64,000 nucleotides of DNA from Streptomyces phaeofaciens (lineage in GTDB: Bacteria > Actinomycetota > Actinomycetes > Streptomycetales > Streptomycetaceae): contig NZ_BMSA01000026.1 in assembly GCF_014648915.1 (NCBI RefSeq), positions 62,001-126,000 of the forward strand, read 5' to 3'. Position numbers and translations under genes: made by a program. Positions 43,563 to 51,646 of the stretch are shown piece by piece; the stretch's first letter is position 1, and every line of letters starts with the position of its first letter. The notes under the pieces are model-generated. The model was given only the letters and a program-made list of their open reading frames with translations. It did no database searches and was not told the DNA's origin.

Positions 43563-43597
43563 GGGCCGCCGGAGTCAGGGGAATGCTCCGGCGGCCC
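43563..43597 (-). terminator. Hairpin between BKACE and quinone oxidoreductase genes
   Basis: A perfect 12-bp stem (GGGCCGCCGGAG and its complement) with an 11-base loop lies about 95 bases after the BKACE stop. It lacks a T-run. It probably terminates or attenuates the BKACE transcript, so the downstream operon likely has its own promoter in 43490-43562. Confidence 0.6.
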
Positions 43598-43691
43598 GGG
43601 GATCCCGGCCGCAGGGGCCGTGAGCGGTCGGCCCCGGCGGCCGGGCGGAACCGCGCACACGGGATGCGGCGCGGTGGGTCCGCCGACGCGA

Positions 43692-44744
43692 TCAGACGTC
43701 GCGCAGCATGAATCCGCGCTGACCGGGGCGGCGGTTCGGCACCATGCCGAGCCGGGCCAGGGTCTCGTCGGCGTCCGCGTAGTACTCGCCGAGCTTGTAG
43801 ATCTTCCTGGCCTCGGCGCCGGTCGCGATGTCACGGCCGAGCGCCTCGGAGATCCGGACCATCTGCTCGACCTGCTCGACCGAGCTCATGCGCTCGCCCT
43901 TGCGGCGCCACAGGTTGTCCTCGTTGCCCACGCGCACATGCACGCCGAGCGCGATACCGATCGCGTTCATCGGCGCCACGGCCCGCATCGAGCTCTCCAT
44001 GGTGAGGATGGCACCGTCCGGCGTGCGGCGGACGAACTCGATCAGGTCGGCGGGGTGCCGGCCCGCGAAACCGCCGCCGATGGCGACGTAGTTGAGGATC
44101 AGCGGACCGGTGTGGACGCCGGAGCGGATCAGCCGCTCCACGGTCTCCAGCTGGGCCAGCGTGGCCAGCTGGAAGTGCGGCTGGATGCCACTGGCGCGCA
44201 GGCGCGCGAGGTGCTCCAGGTAGAAGTCGGGGCCCGCCTCGACGACCATGTCGCGGTAGGCCTTGTAGTACTCCGGCTTCGCGATCGAGGTGCCTTCGAG
44301 ATCGTCGTCGTTCATGATCTCGACGATGTTCATCTGGGAGGTGTTGATCGCGATCGTCACCTGGTCCGGCGCCGGGGTGAGGTCGGCCAGCAGGTGACGG
44401 GTGTCGTAGCTGAGCCACTTCGCCTCGCTGCCCTCGCCCTCGGGGGCGAACGAGATCGACCCGCCGATCTGAAGGACCATGTCCGGCACGGCCTCGCGCA
44501 GCCGGCCCAGCAGCTCGTTGAACATGGACATCCGCTTGGAGCCCTTGCCGTCCAGCTCGCGGACGTGGATGTGCAGCACGGTGGCGCCGGCGTTGTAGCA
44601 GTCGACGGCCGCCTGCACGTGCTCGTCCATCGTGAGGGGAAGGTCGTCGGTGTCACCGGGCAGCCACTCCGGCCCGTACGGAGCGGCCTGGATCACCAGC
44701 TTTTCCTGGTTCTCGGGGAAAAGTGAGTCGTCGTGGAAGTGCAC
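43692..44744 (-). CDS. BKACE (DUF849) beta-keto acid cleavage enzyme
   Basis: The 350-residue protein has the zinc-binding HIHVRELDG block near residue 58, LQIGGSISF, and the later MESSMRAVAPMNAIGIALGVHVRVGNEDNLW region characteristic of 3-keto-5-aminohexanoate cleavage enzymes. BKACE proteins combine a beta-keto acid with acetyl-CoA, giving acetoacetate and a new acyl-CoA. Known substrates include 3-keto-5-aminohexanoate, dehydrocarnitine and beta-ketoadipate; I cannot choose among these. Its product acetoacetate would feed the synthetase at the end of the neighbouring operon. Confidence 0.92.
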   Translation of the reverse strand: MHFHDDSLFPENQEKLVIQAAPYGPEWLPGDTDDLPLTMDEHVQAAVDCYNAGATVLHIHVRELDGKGSKRMSMFNELLGRLREAVPDMVLQIGGSISFAPEGEGSEAKWLSYDTRHLLADLTPAPDQVTIAINTSQMNIVEIMNDDDLEGTSIAKPEYYKAYRDMVVEAGPDFYLEHLARLRASGIQPHFQLATLAQLETVERLIRSGVHTGPLILNYVAIGGGFAGRHPADLIEFVRRTPDGAILTMESSMRAVAPMNAIGIALGVHVRVGNEDNLWRRKGERMSSVEQVEQMVRISEALGRDIATGAEARKIYKLGEYYADADETLARLGMVPNRRPGQRGFMLRDV

Positions 44745-45035
44745 GGTCCGTCTCCTTCGTCGTATCGGTGATCACTCGCCCGGCACGTCCCCGCATGCGG
44801 CACGGGGACAGGGACGCGGGGCGAGGATCGAAGCGGGGACCGAGGACGCGGGCACGTGGCGACCCGGTTGACGACCGACCGTCCGGAGAGGGAATGCACA
44901 AGGGGAGTGGCACACCCCCTCCGGCGGCCGACCGCGTCTCTGCGGTGCTGCAACGGTAGGGGCGGACAGGCCTGACCGCTTGACCCACGGAGACGGGCGA
45001 CTTGCCATTTGGGGACAGCGCTCCTCGTCCCCCCG

Positions 45036-48000
45036 TCACCCGCCGGTGTGCACGAGATTCGCCCACCCGAGCGGGAGGCGGCGGGCATGCCGGCGCGCCT
45101 GAGCCACCGTGTGATGCAGGGCGTGCGCCGGGCCGTCGCCCTCGGCGAGCCGCCGGTGGAAGTGCCGTGCCAGCCGGAGCCCCGTCGCGTCCGGCATCGG
45201 CCAGAGAGTCCCCACGACGTCGGGATACCCGGCGATCAGGAACGCGCCCGCGATGTGGACCGACTCGTCGGTGATCTCCGCGCCGGGCCGTGCGGCATCG
45301 CACATCGACAGATACGCCAGCTCCACCGACGACAGGTCCAGCCGGGCGATGTCACCGACGGTCAGCTCGTCGCCGGTGTCGTACAGGACCAGCCGGCTCA
45401 GCGAGGGCGAGCGGGGATCGGAGCGGGTGTGGCAGGTGAGGTGCACGCGGGGGTGCCGGGGCAGTTCGGCCAGCAGCTTCGTCCGGGTCGCCGCGGCGTC
45501 CGCCAGGACGGTGGTGGCGGGATGGACCTCGGCGATCCGGGCCGCCTCGGCGTAGGCGCCCGGCAACGGCGGTTCGTCGCCGCTCGCCGTACGGCCGACC
45601 GCCACCGCCAGCAGACCGGGCTCGGCCGACGGGGCGACCTGCCGGGCGCGGACCCGTCGCAACGCCATGATCGTCGGCGTGTAGGAGGAGACGACCCGGT
45701 CCAGGACGCACCGCCCGTCGCCGTCCCGGTGGTGTCCGGCCGCGTGCAGCGGCAGGAAGCTGAGCGGCCCGGTGGGACACCACCACAGACGGGGCAGCGG
45801 GCCGTCCCCGCCCCGCAGGGGTGCCGCGACGGCGAGCACCGGTTCGGCCACGTGGTCCCAGAGCCAGGCCAGTCCGTCGAGCAGCGCCTCGTTGCCTGCG
45901 CAGTCCGGATCCGCGGCGGCCGCGGCGAACGTGCCGACGAGCGTGTCGACCGCTTCCGGGGTGACGGCGGGCAGCGGGACCACCGTGACGCCGTCCGTCC
46001 GCACCACCAGCGCGTCCGACCTCAGGGGACTGAGGTTGAGCACGACGATCGGCCCCCGGTCGGCCACCGCCAGCAGTTCCTCGTCGGTCGGCGGCGTCAT
46101 GAACCGTTCGTGGCCGGGGACCTCACGGACCTGCGCCGCCAGGATCCGCAGATTGCGCCCGGCGACCCGGTACCGGTCCCCGGTCCGGCCGTCACCCGGG
46201 AGTCCCGCGGTCGCGAGGACCAGGCGCGCCCCCAGCGCCGCCGCCGACTCGTCCCGCCGCTTGAGCTGTTCGGCCAGTCGGTGGGCGAGGTCCGGCGCGG
46301 ACCGCCGTAGGGCCCGTACCTCGTGGTAGAGATCGAGGTCCTGCGTCAGCAGCACGCCGCGGCCGAGTTCCAGCACCGTGAGCGCCGTCATCGGGTCTTC
46401 CGCGTGCAGGTGGCACGCGGCGCCCGCGGTGGCCATGCCGGAGAAGCGCCGCAGGACGCTTTCCTGGGACTGACGGCTGACCTCCGTGCCGGTCATCCGC
46501 CACATCGCGGTGAGGGTGCCGAGGTGGGCCAGACCGGCCTCCGGCCAGGATCCCTCGGCGATGGCGAGATCCGCCCACAGACGGGCGGCCTCGGCCTTCA
46601 CCCGCAGGTCCTGGTGCTCGATGCCGGAGCACTCGCGCAGCATGGCTCGCGCGGAGCGCCGCAGTTCGGCGTCGGGGTGCCGGTCCGTGTAGTCGATCAC
46701 CAGGGTGGCCATCTGCAACAGGTACGACGCCTTGAGGTCCGTCGGCAGATCGTCGGTGTCCAAGGCGCTCTTGGTGGCACGGAGACCACGCAGCAGGTCG
46801 GACGCGTCTCCCCGGAGCGCGAAGGCCAACCGTGCGCCCCGGCCGTACCGGGCCAGGTGCCGGTGCCGGTCCGGGTGCTCCCGGCTGAGCCGCATCGCCA
46901 CCAGGGTGGCCTCGAACGCGCCGTCCAGGTCGGCGGCGGACCGTGTCTTCTCGTACCGCGCGAGCCAGATGTCGGCGAGCGCGCCGATCGCGACGAGCCG
47001 GCCGGGGTGGCCCTCGGGCAGGGAGCCGATCGCCAGGCGCTGAAGGGACACCGCCACGTCCACGACGCCCCGGCCTCCGTGTGCCGTGTGGCTGAGCAGC
47101 CGGGCGTAGGCCGCCTGCTCCAGGAACCGGTACCGGGCGGGATCCGACGGGCGGGCCGCGGCCAGGGCCTGCCGCGACATCGCCACGGACTCGCGCAGGA
47201 CCCGTTCGTCCCCGTTGGTCGGGTACATCAGGCGCAACGCCCGGGCCAGCGCCAGCAGATGTTCCGCCCGGGGTTCGAGACCCACCGTCTCCCGGAGTAC
47301 GACGACCGCGTTCTCGATGTCCCTCGGTGAGCCCGTCGCCTCGTACGTCGCCAGGCACGCCGTCCCCATCGCGTAGGCCTTCTCGGCGGTGACCGGTTCG
47401 TCGGTCCAGGTGCCCACGAACGCGGCCAGCCGGAGGGCCTGTTCCTGGAACCGTCGCTCACCGGTGCGTTCGAAGAGGGCGACGAAGACATGGCTGAGGG
47501 CGCACAGACAGGACGCGTCGGGTTCGGCGAGCGCCAGGTACGAGCGGTTCGCCCGCAGGGCGTGGTGGGCGGCGCGGTTCAGGTGATCCGTGCCCTCCTC
47601 GAACGCGGCGAGGCCGACCAGCGCAAGGCTCAGTTCGTGCGGGATCTCCGGGGCCGCGGCATCGGCGGACGCCGCCCGCTCCCACAGATCGACCGCGCGC
47701 CGCAGCGGTGCGACGTCGCCCGTCTCGCGATGCAGTGCGTGCAGGCAGCGGGCCGCCACCACCAGGGTGTCCGGACGGCGGACCTGCCGTTCGATCACCG
47801 GGTCCAGCAGGGTGATCGCCTCGGTGAGCAGGGCCGTGCGCGCGGCGTTCGGATCCGGGTCCGGCGCGGGCAGGGCGACACCCAGCGCGGTGCGCGGGGA
47901 GACCCGGTCGCAGACCCCGTTGACGATCGCCTCCATCGCGGCGTCCTCCAGGGTGGGGAACGCCGCCGGTTCTGTGCTCAGGAACCGCTCGTACAACCGG

Positions 48001-48056
48001 CCGGCGGTTCCGGCGCGGGAGTCCTCCTGCCGATGCGGCCTGCGGGACCGGAACAT
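45036..48056 (-). CDS. CHAT-domain protein with long helical-repeat N-terminus
   Basis: The 1006-residue protein ends in a CHAT caspase-like protease domain. The catalytic His876 lies in HLTCHT and Cys919 in YLSMCDAA, followed by the typical DESVHIAGAFLIAGYPDVVGTLWPM. The first 600 residues are alpha-helical repeats of TPR type. CHAT proteins serve as effectors in bacterial conflict and cell-death systems, cutting a partner on activation. ATG 48056 is one base after the stop of the upstream gene, so the two are coupled. No gene encoding a sensor ATPase is nearby, so the activating partner is not obvious. Confidence 0.88.
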   Translation of the reverse strand: MFRSRRPHRQEDSRAGTAGRLYERFLSTEPAAFPTLEDAAMEAIVNGVCDRVSPRTALGVALPAPDPDPNAARTALLTEAITLLDPVIERQVRRPDTLVVAARCLHALHRETGDVAPLRRAVDLWERAASADAAAPEIPHELSLALVGLAAFEEGTDHLNRAAHHALRANRSYLALAEPDASCLCALSHVFVALFERTGERRFQEQALRLAAFVGTWTDEPVTAEKAYAMGTACLATYEATGSPRDIENAVVVLRETVGLEPRAEHLLALARALRLMYPTNGDERVLRESVAMSRQALAAARPSDPARYRFLEQAAYARLLSHTAHGGRGVVDVAVSLQRLAIGSLPEGHPGRLVAIGALADIWLARYEKTRSAADLDGAFEATLVAMRLSREHPDRHRHLARYGRGARLAFALRGDASDLLRGLRATKSALDTDDLPTDLKASYLLQMATLVIDYTDRHPDAELRRSARAMLRECSGIEHQDLRVKAEAARLWADLAIAEGSWPEAGLAHLGTLTAMWRMTGTEVSRQSQESVLRRFSGMATAGAACHLHAEDPMTALTVLELGRGVLLTQDLDLYHEVRALRRSAPDLAHRLAEQLKRRDESAAALGARLVLATAGLPGDGRTGDRYRVAGRNLRILAAQVREVPGHERFMTPPTDEELLAVADRGPIVVLNLSPLRSDALVVRTDGVTVVPLPAVTPEAVDTLVGTFAAAAADPDCAGNEALLDGLAWLWDHVAEPVLAVAAPLRGGDGPLPRLWWCPTGPLSFLPLHAAGHHRDGDGRCVLDRVVSSYTPTIMALRRVRARQVAPSAEPGLLAVAVGRTASGDEPPLPGAYAEAARIAEVHPATTVLADAAATRTKLLAELPRHPRVHLTCHTRSDPRSPSLSRLVLYDTGDELTVGDIARLDLSSVELAYLSMCDAARPGAEITDESVHIAGAFLIAGYPDVVGTLWPMPDATGLRLARHFHRRLAEGDGPAHALHHTVAQARRHARRLPLGWANLVHTGG

Positions 48057-48057
48057 C

Positions 48058-48708
48058 TCACCCCCCGTCCGGGAGCGCCGCCAGCTGCTCGCTCCACTCC
48101 TGCTCGAGGTGGCGTCTGGTCCGCTCGAGGTTCGCGCGTTCCTCCGGGTTCCGGGCCAGCGCCGGATCGACCTCGGCCAGCAGCCGCAGTGCCTGCCGCC
48201 AGCGGCTGGCCAGCGCGTCGTGGTCGAGCCCCAGGGCGAGGGCCAGATGCCCGCCGGCGTAGAGGGCCTGGGCATGGTCGATCTCGCGGTACGGCGAGGG
48301 CTCGTACCGCCAGAGCACGTCGAGGGCGCCGAGCAGGTGGCGCACGTCCCGCTGCTCCTCGACCAGTGGCACCGCCTTCCACGCGCCGGCCGTGCCGGCG
48401 ATGGCGACGAACCACGTCAGTGTCTCCCCGAGCGGATCCGCCGCCAGGATGCGTCCGGCCGCGTGGAGAACGGTCGCGGCGCAGAGTGCGGCGGTGAGGG
48501 GCGGCATGGACCGCAGCGGTTCGGCGACGGCGTCGATCTCGTCCACCGTCCGGAAGTCCCGCATCCTGATCGCGGCGTACAGCTTCGGCAGCACGGGCTT
48601 GAGCACGGTGTCGACGTACTCGTCCTTCGGCGAGAAGTTCACGAACGCCTCGTTCGCCTCCCGGATCAGGGGATCGATCGTCCGCGACGTTCTGCGGAAC
48701 AGGGCCAC
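48058..48708 (-). CDS. Helical partner protein of the CHAT gene, unknown family
   Basis: The 216-residue protein starts at GTG 48708 with GGAG six bases upstream. It is largely alpha-helical, with a hydrophobic middle (LTAALCAATVLHAAGRILAA) and a charged C-terminal coiled region (ERANLERTRRHLEQEW). The end shows weak repeat character like the helical part of the CHAT protein, so it may be the scaffold or inhibitor that binds it. I do not recognise a named family. Stop and CHAT start are separated by one base. Confidence 0.75.
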   Translation of the reverse strand: MALFRRTSRTIDPLIREANEAFVNFSPKDEYVDTVLKPVLPKLYAAIRMRDFRTVDEIDAVAEPLRSMPPLTAALCAATVLHAAGRILAADPLGETLTWFVAIAGTAGAWKAVPLVEEQRDVRHLLGALDVLWRYEPSPYREIDHAQALYAGGHLALALGLDHDALASRWRQALRLLAEVDPALARNPEERANLERTRRHLEQEWSEQLAALPDGG

Positions 48709-48731
48709 GGTCCACTCCGTCCGTCGACGCG

Positions 48732-48893
48732 TCAGTCCGCGTGCAGGGTTTGCCAGGTGTGAGGGTCCAGGGCGCCGGCGCTCACCATGCGGATCACGAA
48801 CTCGGCCGCGTTGCGCGCCGCCGCGGGCTGAGCGGTGTCGGTCCTGTCCGCTCCCCAGTCCGAGACGGCCTTCACCGGCACGGTCGTCGGCAC
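48732..48893 (-). pseudogene. C-terminal remnant of a PNP/MTAN-type nucleosidase
   Basis: A 53-residue frame from GTG 48893 to 48732 reads like the C-terminal end of purine-nucleoside-phosphorylase/MTA-nucleosidase proteins: VKAVSDWGAD, with the catalytic Asp, then PAAARNAAEFVIRMV. Full members have 230-300 residues, so at least three quarters is missing; a TGA in the same frame closes the region upstream. GGGGGG precedes the GTG, so it could still be translated. It lies 23 bases before the CHAT-partner gene. Nucleosidase domains are known in the same conflict systems as CHAT proteins. Confidence 0.55.
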
Positions 48894-49120
48894 GGTCCCC
48901 CCGGTAACTGTGGTTCGCCTGGCTGAGGTTCATGTCAGGGCCGCGACCACCGCATACCGGATGTTCGGAACACTCCGCCGTCGTGCAGTCGGTTCGGGCC
49001 CTTCGTGAAGAATCATCCGCCTCGGGTCCCGCTTCGGCAAATGAGGTGAACTGGCGGCCCATCACGGGTAGTTTGCCGATCCGGTCGATTCACCGGTGCC
49101 GCGTGCGCCGCTCGGGGGAG

Positions 49121-49264
49121 GTGGGCGAGATCGTGAACCCTGAGGCACAGGACGGGCTGGAGCGGGCGTTTCCCTTCTACGGGGTGTGTGACGTGTCCCA
49201 GTCCATGTGGAAGGAAGGCGTCTACCAGCCCCCGCCGACGGCCGAGGGCACGGCGGCCGGCTGA
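49121..49264 (+). pseudogene. N-terminal remnant of a von Willebrand A domain protein
   Basis: A 47-residue frame starting at GTG 49121 (or 49133), just after GGGGGAG, contains FPFYGVCDVSQSMWKEG. The DVSQS stretch is the MIDAS start of vWA domains, which in relatives is followed by about 180 more residues. Here the frame turns into PPPTAEGTAAG and stops. It looks like a vWA gene cut just after its metal motif. It converges on the GH114 gene and is divergent from the CHAT island. Confidence 0.5.
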
Positions 49265-49292
49265 GACCGCGCTGACGCCCTCGGCATGGCCG

Positions 49293-50084
49293 TCAGCACG
49301 ACTGGCGCCACACCCCCAGTTCCAGCTTCTTCCGCATCGAGGACAGCCTCAGCCGCCGGGACTCGGTGCAGAAGCTGCTCGTGGGCTGCGCGTACTCCAC
49401 GTGGAACACCGCCTTGCCGGCGGCGATGAACGGGCTCAGCCGTGCGCACTCGCCGTACTGGGCGCACTCCTCGTTGACCGCGAAGTCGAAGTGGGGCAGG
49501 AGCTGGGGGATCTGCGACAGGTCGTTCTTCAGGCCCACGGACAGGCCGCGTTCGTGCGCGAGGTCGGCGATCATGCGGTTGTAGCGGAGCTGGTCGCGGG
49601 CGGTCAGGGCGAAGCCGGTCCTGTTGCCGTAGCCCTCCACCAGGTCGGGCTCCACCGCGTCGAAGCCCTTCTCGGCGCACATGTCGAAGCGCCGCTCCAT
49701 GATCGGCCGCAGTACGGAGATCTTCCGGATGTCCAGCCAGCGCTCGCCCGCCCAGCCGTTCTCCGCACCCAGCACCGCGCGCGGGAAGGCGTCCTGGTCG
49801 GGCCGGAAGTCCTCCCAGGCGCCGACGTTGACGTAACAGATGACCTTGCGGCCGTCGCGGTGCAGCCGGGCCACGTCCGCGGCCGTGTTCTCGAAGCCGT
49901 CGATGTCGTAGACGGGCACGTCCACCGACGGGTCGACCCGGCTGTTCAGCTGCCACTGCCAGGCCAGCCCCGGGCGGGGCTTCCAGCGGGCCGGGCCGGG
50001 TGGAGGGGGCCCGGTCCCGGAACAGCCCGCCAGCGCCAGCGCGCACGCCAGCAGGACCGCTCGTACCGTGTACCGGTTCCTCAT
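49293..50084 (-). CDS. GH114-type endo-alpha-1,4-polygalactosaminidase lipoprotein
   Basis: The 263-residue protein has a lipobox (LALAGCSG, Cys near residue 21). A TIM-barrel domain follows, with KVICYVNVGAWEDFRPDQ, GFDAVEPDLVEGY and GLSVGLKNDLSQ blocks typical of GH114. GH114 enzymes cut alpha-1,4-linked galactosamine in Pel or galactosaminogalactan. The EPD pair supplies the likely catalytic acids. ATG 50084 overlaps the preceding stop (ATGA). It is the last gene of a polysaccharide operon, so it probably trims or releases the polymer made by that operon. Confidence 0.87.
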   Translation of the reverse strand: MRNRYTVRAVLLACALALAGCSGTGPPPPGPARWKPRPGLAWQWQLNSRVDPSVDVPVYDIDGFENTAADVARLHRDGRKVICYVNVGAWEDFRPDQDAFPRAVLGAENGWAGERWLDIRKISVLRPIMERRFDMCAEKGFDAVEPDLVEGYGNRTGFALTARDQLRYNRMIADLAHERGLSVGLKNDLSQIPQLLPHFDFAVNEECAQYGECARLSPFIAAGKAVFHVEYAQPTSSFCTESRRLRLSSMRKKLELGVWRQSC

Positions 50085-50743
50085 GACTCCGTTCCGGTCA
50101 GTGCGGGGGTCAACTCTGCCCAAGGGTTGGGAAGTTCGCCGGTCACGGGGCCGCAGACCGCGGCGCCCCGCTCGCCCGCGGTGCGCACGGCGAGCGGGAC
50201 CAGCGCCTCCGGGACGCCGTAGACGAGATGGCAGAGCCGTTCGGGCGGATGCCGGGCGGTCCACTGCGGCCGGCTGAAGGCCGAGACGTACGTCGTCCAG
50301 TGGCCCTCGAAGGTGACGGTCAGGTCGGCGAGGCGGGCGTACCCGGGCGCCGGGTGGACCCCCGGGTTCAGCACCACCGTCCCGGCGCCCTGTCTGCGCA
50401 CCGTCCGCACCAGCCGCCGGCAGGCGGGCAGGGCGTCCGGTGTGGCCGTCACCTGGTCGAGGAAGCAGCCGTCGGCCGCGTACCACTCCTGGTGCCGGCG
50501 TACGTCGGCGGCGACCGCGGCGCGCTCCCGCGTCCCGTAGTCGGTGTCGACGTAACCGAGGATCCGTGCGCCGGCCTCCCGCAGGGCCCCGGCCGCCGCC
50601 GCGAACGCGGGGTCGGGGCGCTCACCGGGACCGTTGGCCGGGTTGAGGATCACGCCGTACGTGTCCCCGGCCGCCTGGATCAGGCGGTGCCACGCGCCGG
50701 GATCGTCGGCCGGGTGCACGTACAGCGGAATCAGCAGGCTCAC
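50081..50743 (-). CDS. Spherulation-specific family 4 (GH135-like) protein
   Basis: The 220-residue protein fits the spherulin-4 family. It opens with LLIPLYVHPADD, and continues with YGVILNPANGPGE, ILGYVDTDYGTR and the putative catalytic stretch DGCFLDQV. The fungal member Sph3 is an alpha-N-acetylgalactosaminidase (GH135) needed to make galactosaminogalactan. No signal peptide is visible on this copy, so it may act inside the cell or be exported otherwise. Start GTG 50743 and stop are both overlapped by neighbours (GTGA, ATGA). Confidence 0.85.
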   Translation of the reverse strand: MSLLIPLYVHPADDPGAWHRLIQAAGDTYGVILNPANGPGERPDPAFAAAAGALREAGARILGYVDTDYGTRERAAVAADVRRHQEWYAADGCFLDQVTATPDALPACRRLVRTVRRQGAGTVVLNPGVHPAPGYARLADLTVTFEGHWTTYVSAFSRPQWTARHPPERLCHLVYGVPEALVPLAVRTAGERGAAVCGPVTGELPNPWAELTPALTGTES

Positions 50744-51639
50744 GGCGTGCCGTCGCCTTCCCAGAGCGCGGCCAGCGCCTCGTCGAGGGTGTGGGCCGGG
50801 CGCCAGCCCAGGGCCCGCTCGGCGGCCCCGATGTCGGAGCACTGCCAGGACACGTCGGCCGAGCGGACCGAACGGCCGCCGTCCACCGTCTCCTCGATCC
50901 GGCCCCGGAAACCGGCCCGTGCCGCCAGGCCGAGCACCAGTTCGCGCACCGGGACCGCCCGGCCCGCGCTGACGTTGAGGACCGGCGGCAGCGGACCGGG
51001 GGCCGTGACCGCCAGCTCGGCGGCCCGCGCCACGTCCCGTACGTCCACGAAGTCACGGTACGCGGACAGGTCGCCGAGCCGCAGGACCGCGTCCGGGGCC
51101 CGGCCGGCCTCCCGCAGCAGGGCGGCCAGCCGGCCCGGGAGCCCCGCGGCCGGCGCCCCGGGGCCCACCGGGTTGCCGACCCGGAGCACCACCGCGTCCA
51201 GACCGGAAGCGGTCACCGCGGCCGTGCCCGCCAGCTTGGTCGCGCCGTACGGGCCGGCCGGGCAGGTCGGAGCCGACTCCGTCACCGGGGTGCCGGGCAC
51301 GCCCGGCCCGTACTCGGCGGCCGAGCCCAGGTGCACCAGCCGGGCCCCCGGAGCCGCCTCGCGCAGCGCGGCGCACAGCACCGCCGGACCGCGGGCGTTG
51401 ACCTCGGCGAGGGTCACGGCGTCGCCGCCGGTCGCGCCCGCGCAGTTGACCACCGCGTCGGGCGCGGCCGAGGCCAGGGTCTTGGCCAGTTCCCCCGGAC
51501 GGGCCGAGGCGAGGTCGACGCCGAACCCGGCGTCCGGGGAGCGGCCGGCGCCGAGGACGAGCGCGCCCGGCAGGGCCCGCAGCCGATCGGCGACATGGGC
51601 TCCGAGATAGCCGGTGAAGCCCAGGACGAGAATGCGCAT
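50740..51639 (-). CDS. NAD-dependent sugar epimerase/dehydratase (extended SDR)
   Basis: The 299-residue protein has the GFTGYLG nucleotide loop at the N-terminus, the HLGSAAEYG serine block, and YGATK catalytic Tyr-Lys. It resembles NDP-sugar 4-epimerases and dTDP-sugar reductases. It would provide or remodel the nucleotide sugar used by the PelF-like transferase, for example UDP-GalNAc from UDP-GlcNAc. Exact reaction is inferred. Confidence 0.87.
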   Translation of the reverse strand: MRILVLGFTGYLGAHVADRLRALPGALVLGAGRSPDAGFGVDLASARPGELAKTLASAAPDAVVNCAGATGGDAVTLAEVNARGPAVLCAALREAAPGARLVHLGSAAEYGPGVPGTPVTESAPTCPAGPYGATKLAGTAAVTASGLDAVVLRVGNPVGPGAPAAGLPGRLAALLREAGRAPDAVLRLGDLSAYRDFVDVRDVARAAELAVTAPGPLPPVLNVSAGRAVPVRELVLGLAARAGFRGRIEETVDGGRSVRSADVSWQCSDIGAAERALGWRPAHTLDEALAALWEGDGTP

Positions 51640-51646
51640 GTGGTGC

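Noticed and set aside
41552..44744. Full carnitine or gamma-butyrobetaine pathway
   Set aside because: BKACE and a TauD-type dioxygenase would fit, but no carnitine dehydrogenase, betaine demethylase or quaternary-amine transporter is present, so I did not name the substrate.
44745..45035. Small genes in the gap between BKACE and the CHAT gene
   Set aside because: Several short frames exist on both strands, but none has a ribosome site and a plausible protein; I take the gap as the BKACE promoter region.
48911..49120. Longer plus-strand version of the vWA fragment starting near 48932
   Set aside because: The extra N-terminal part is low complexity and the strong GGGGGAG ribosome site lies just before 49121.
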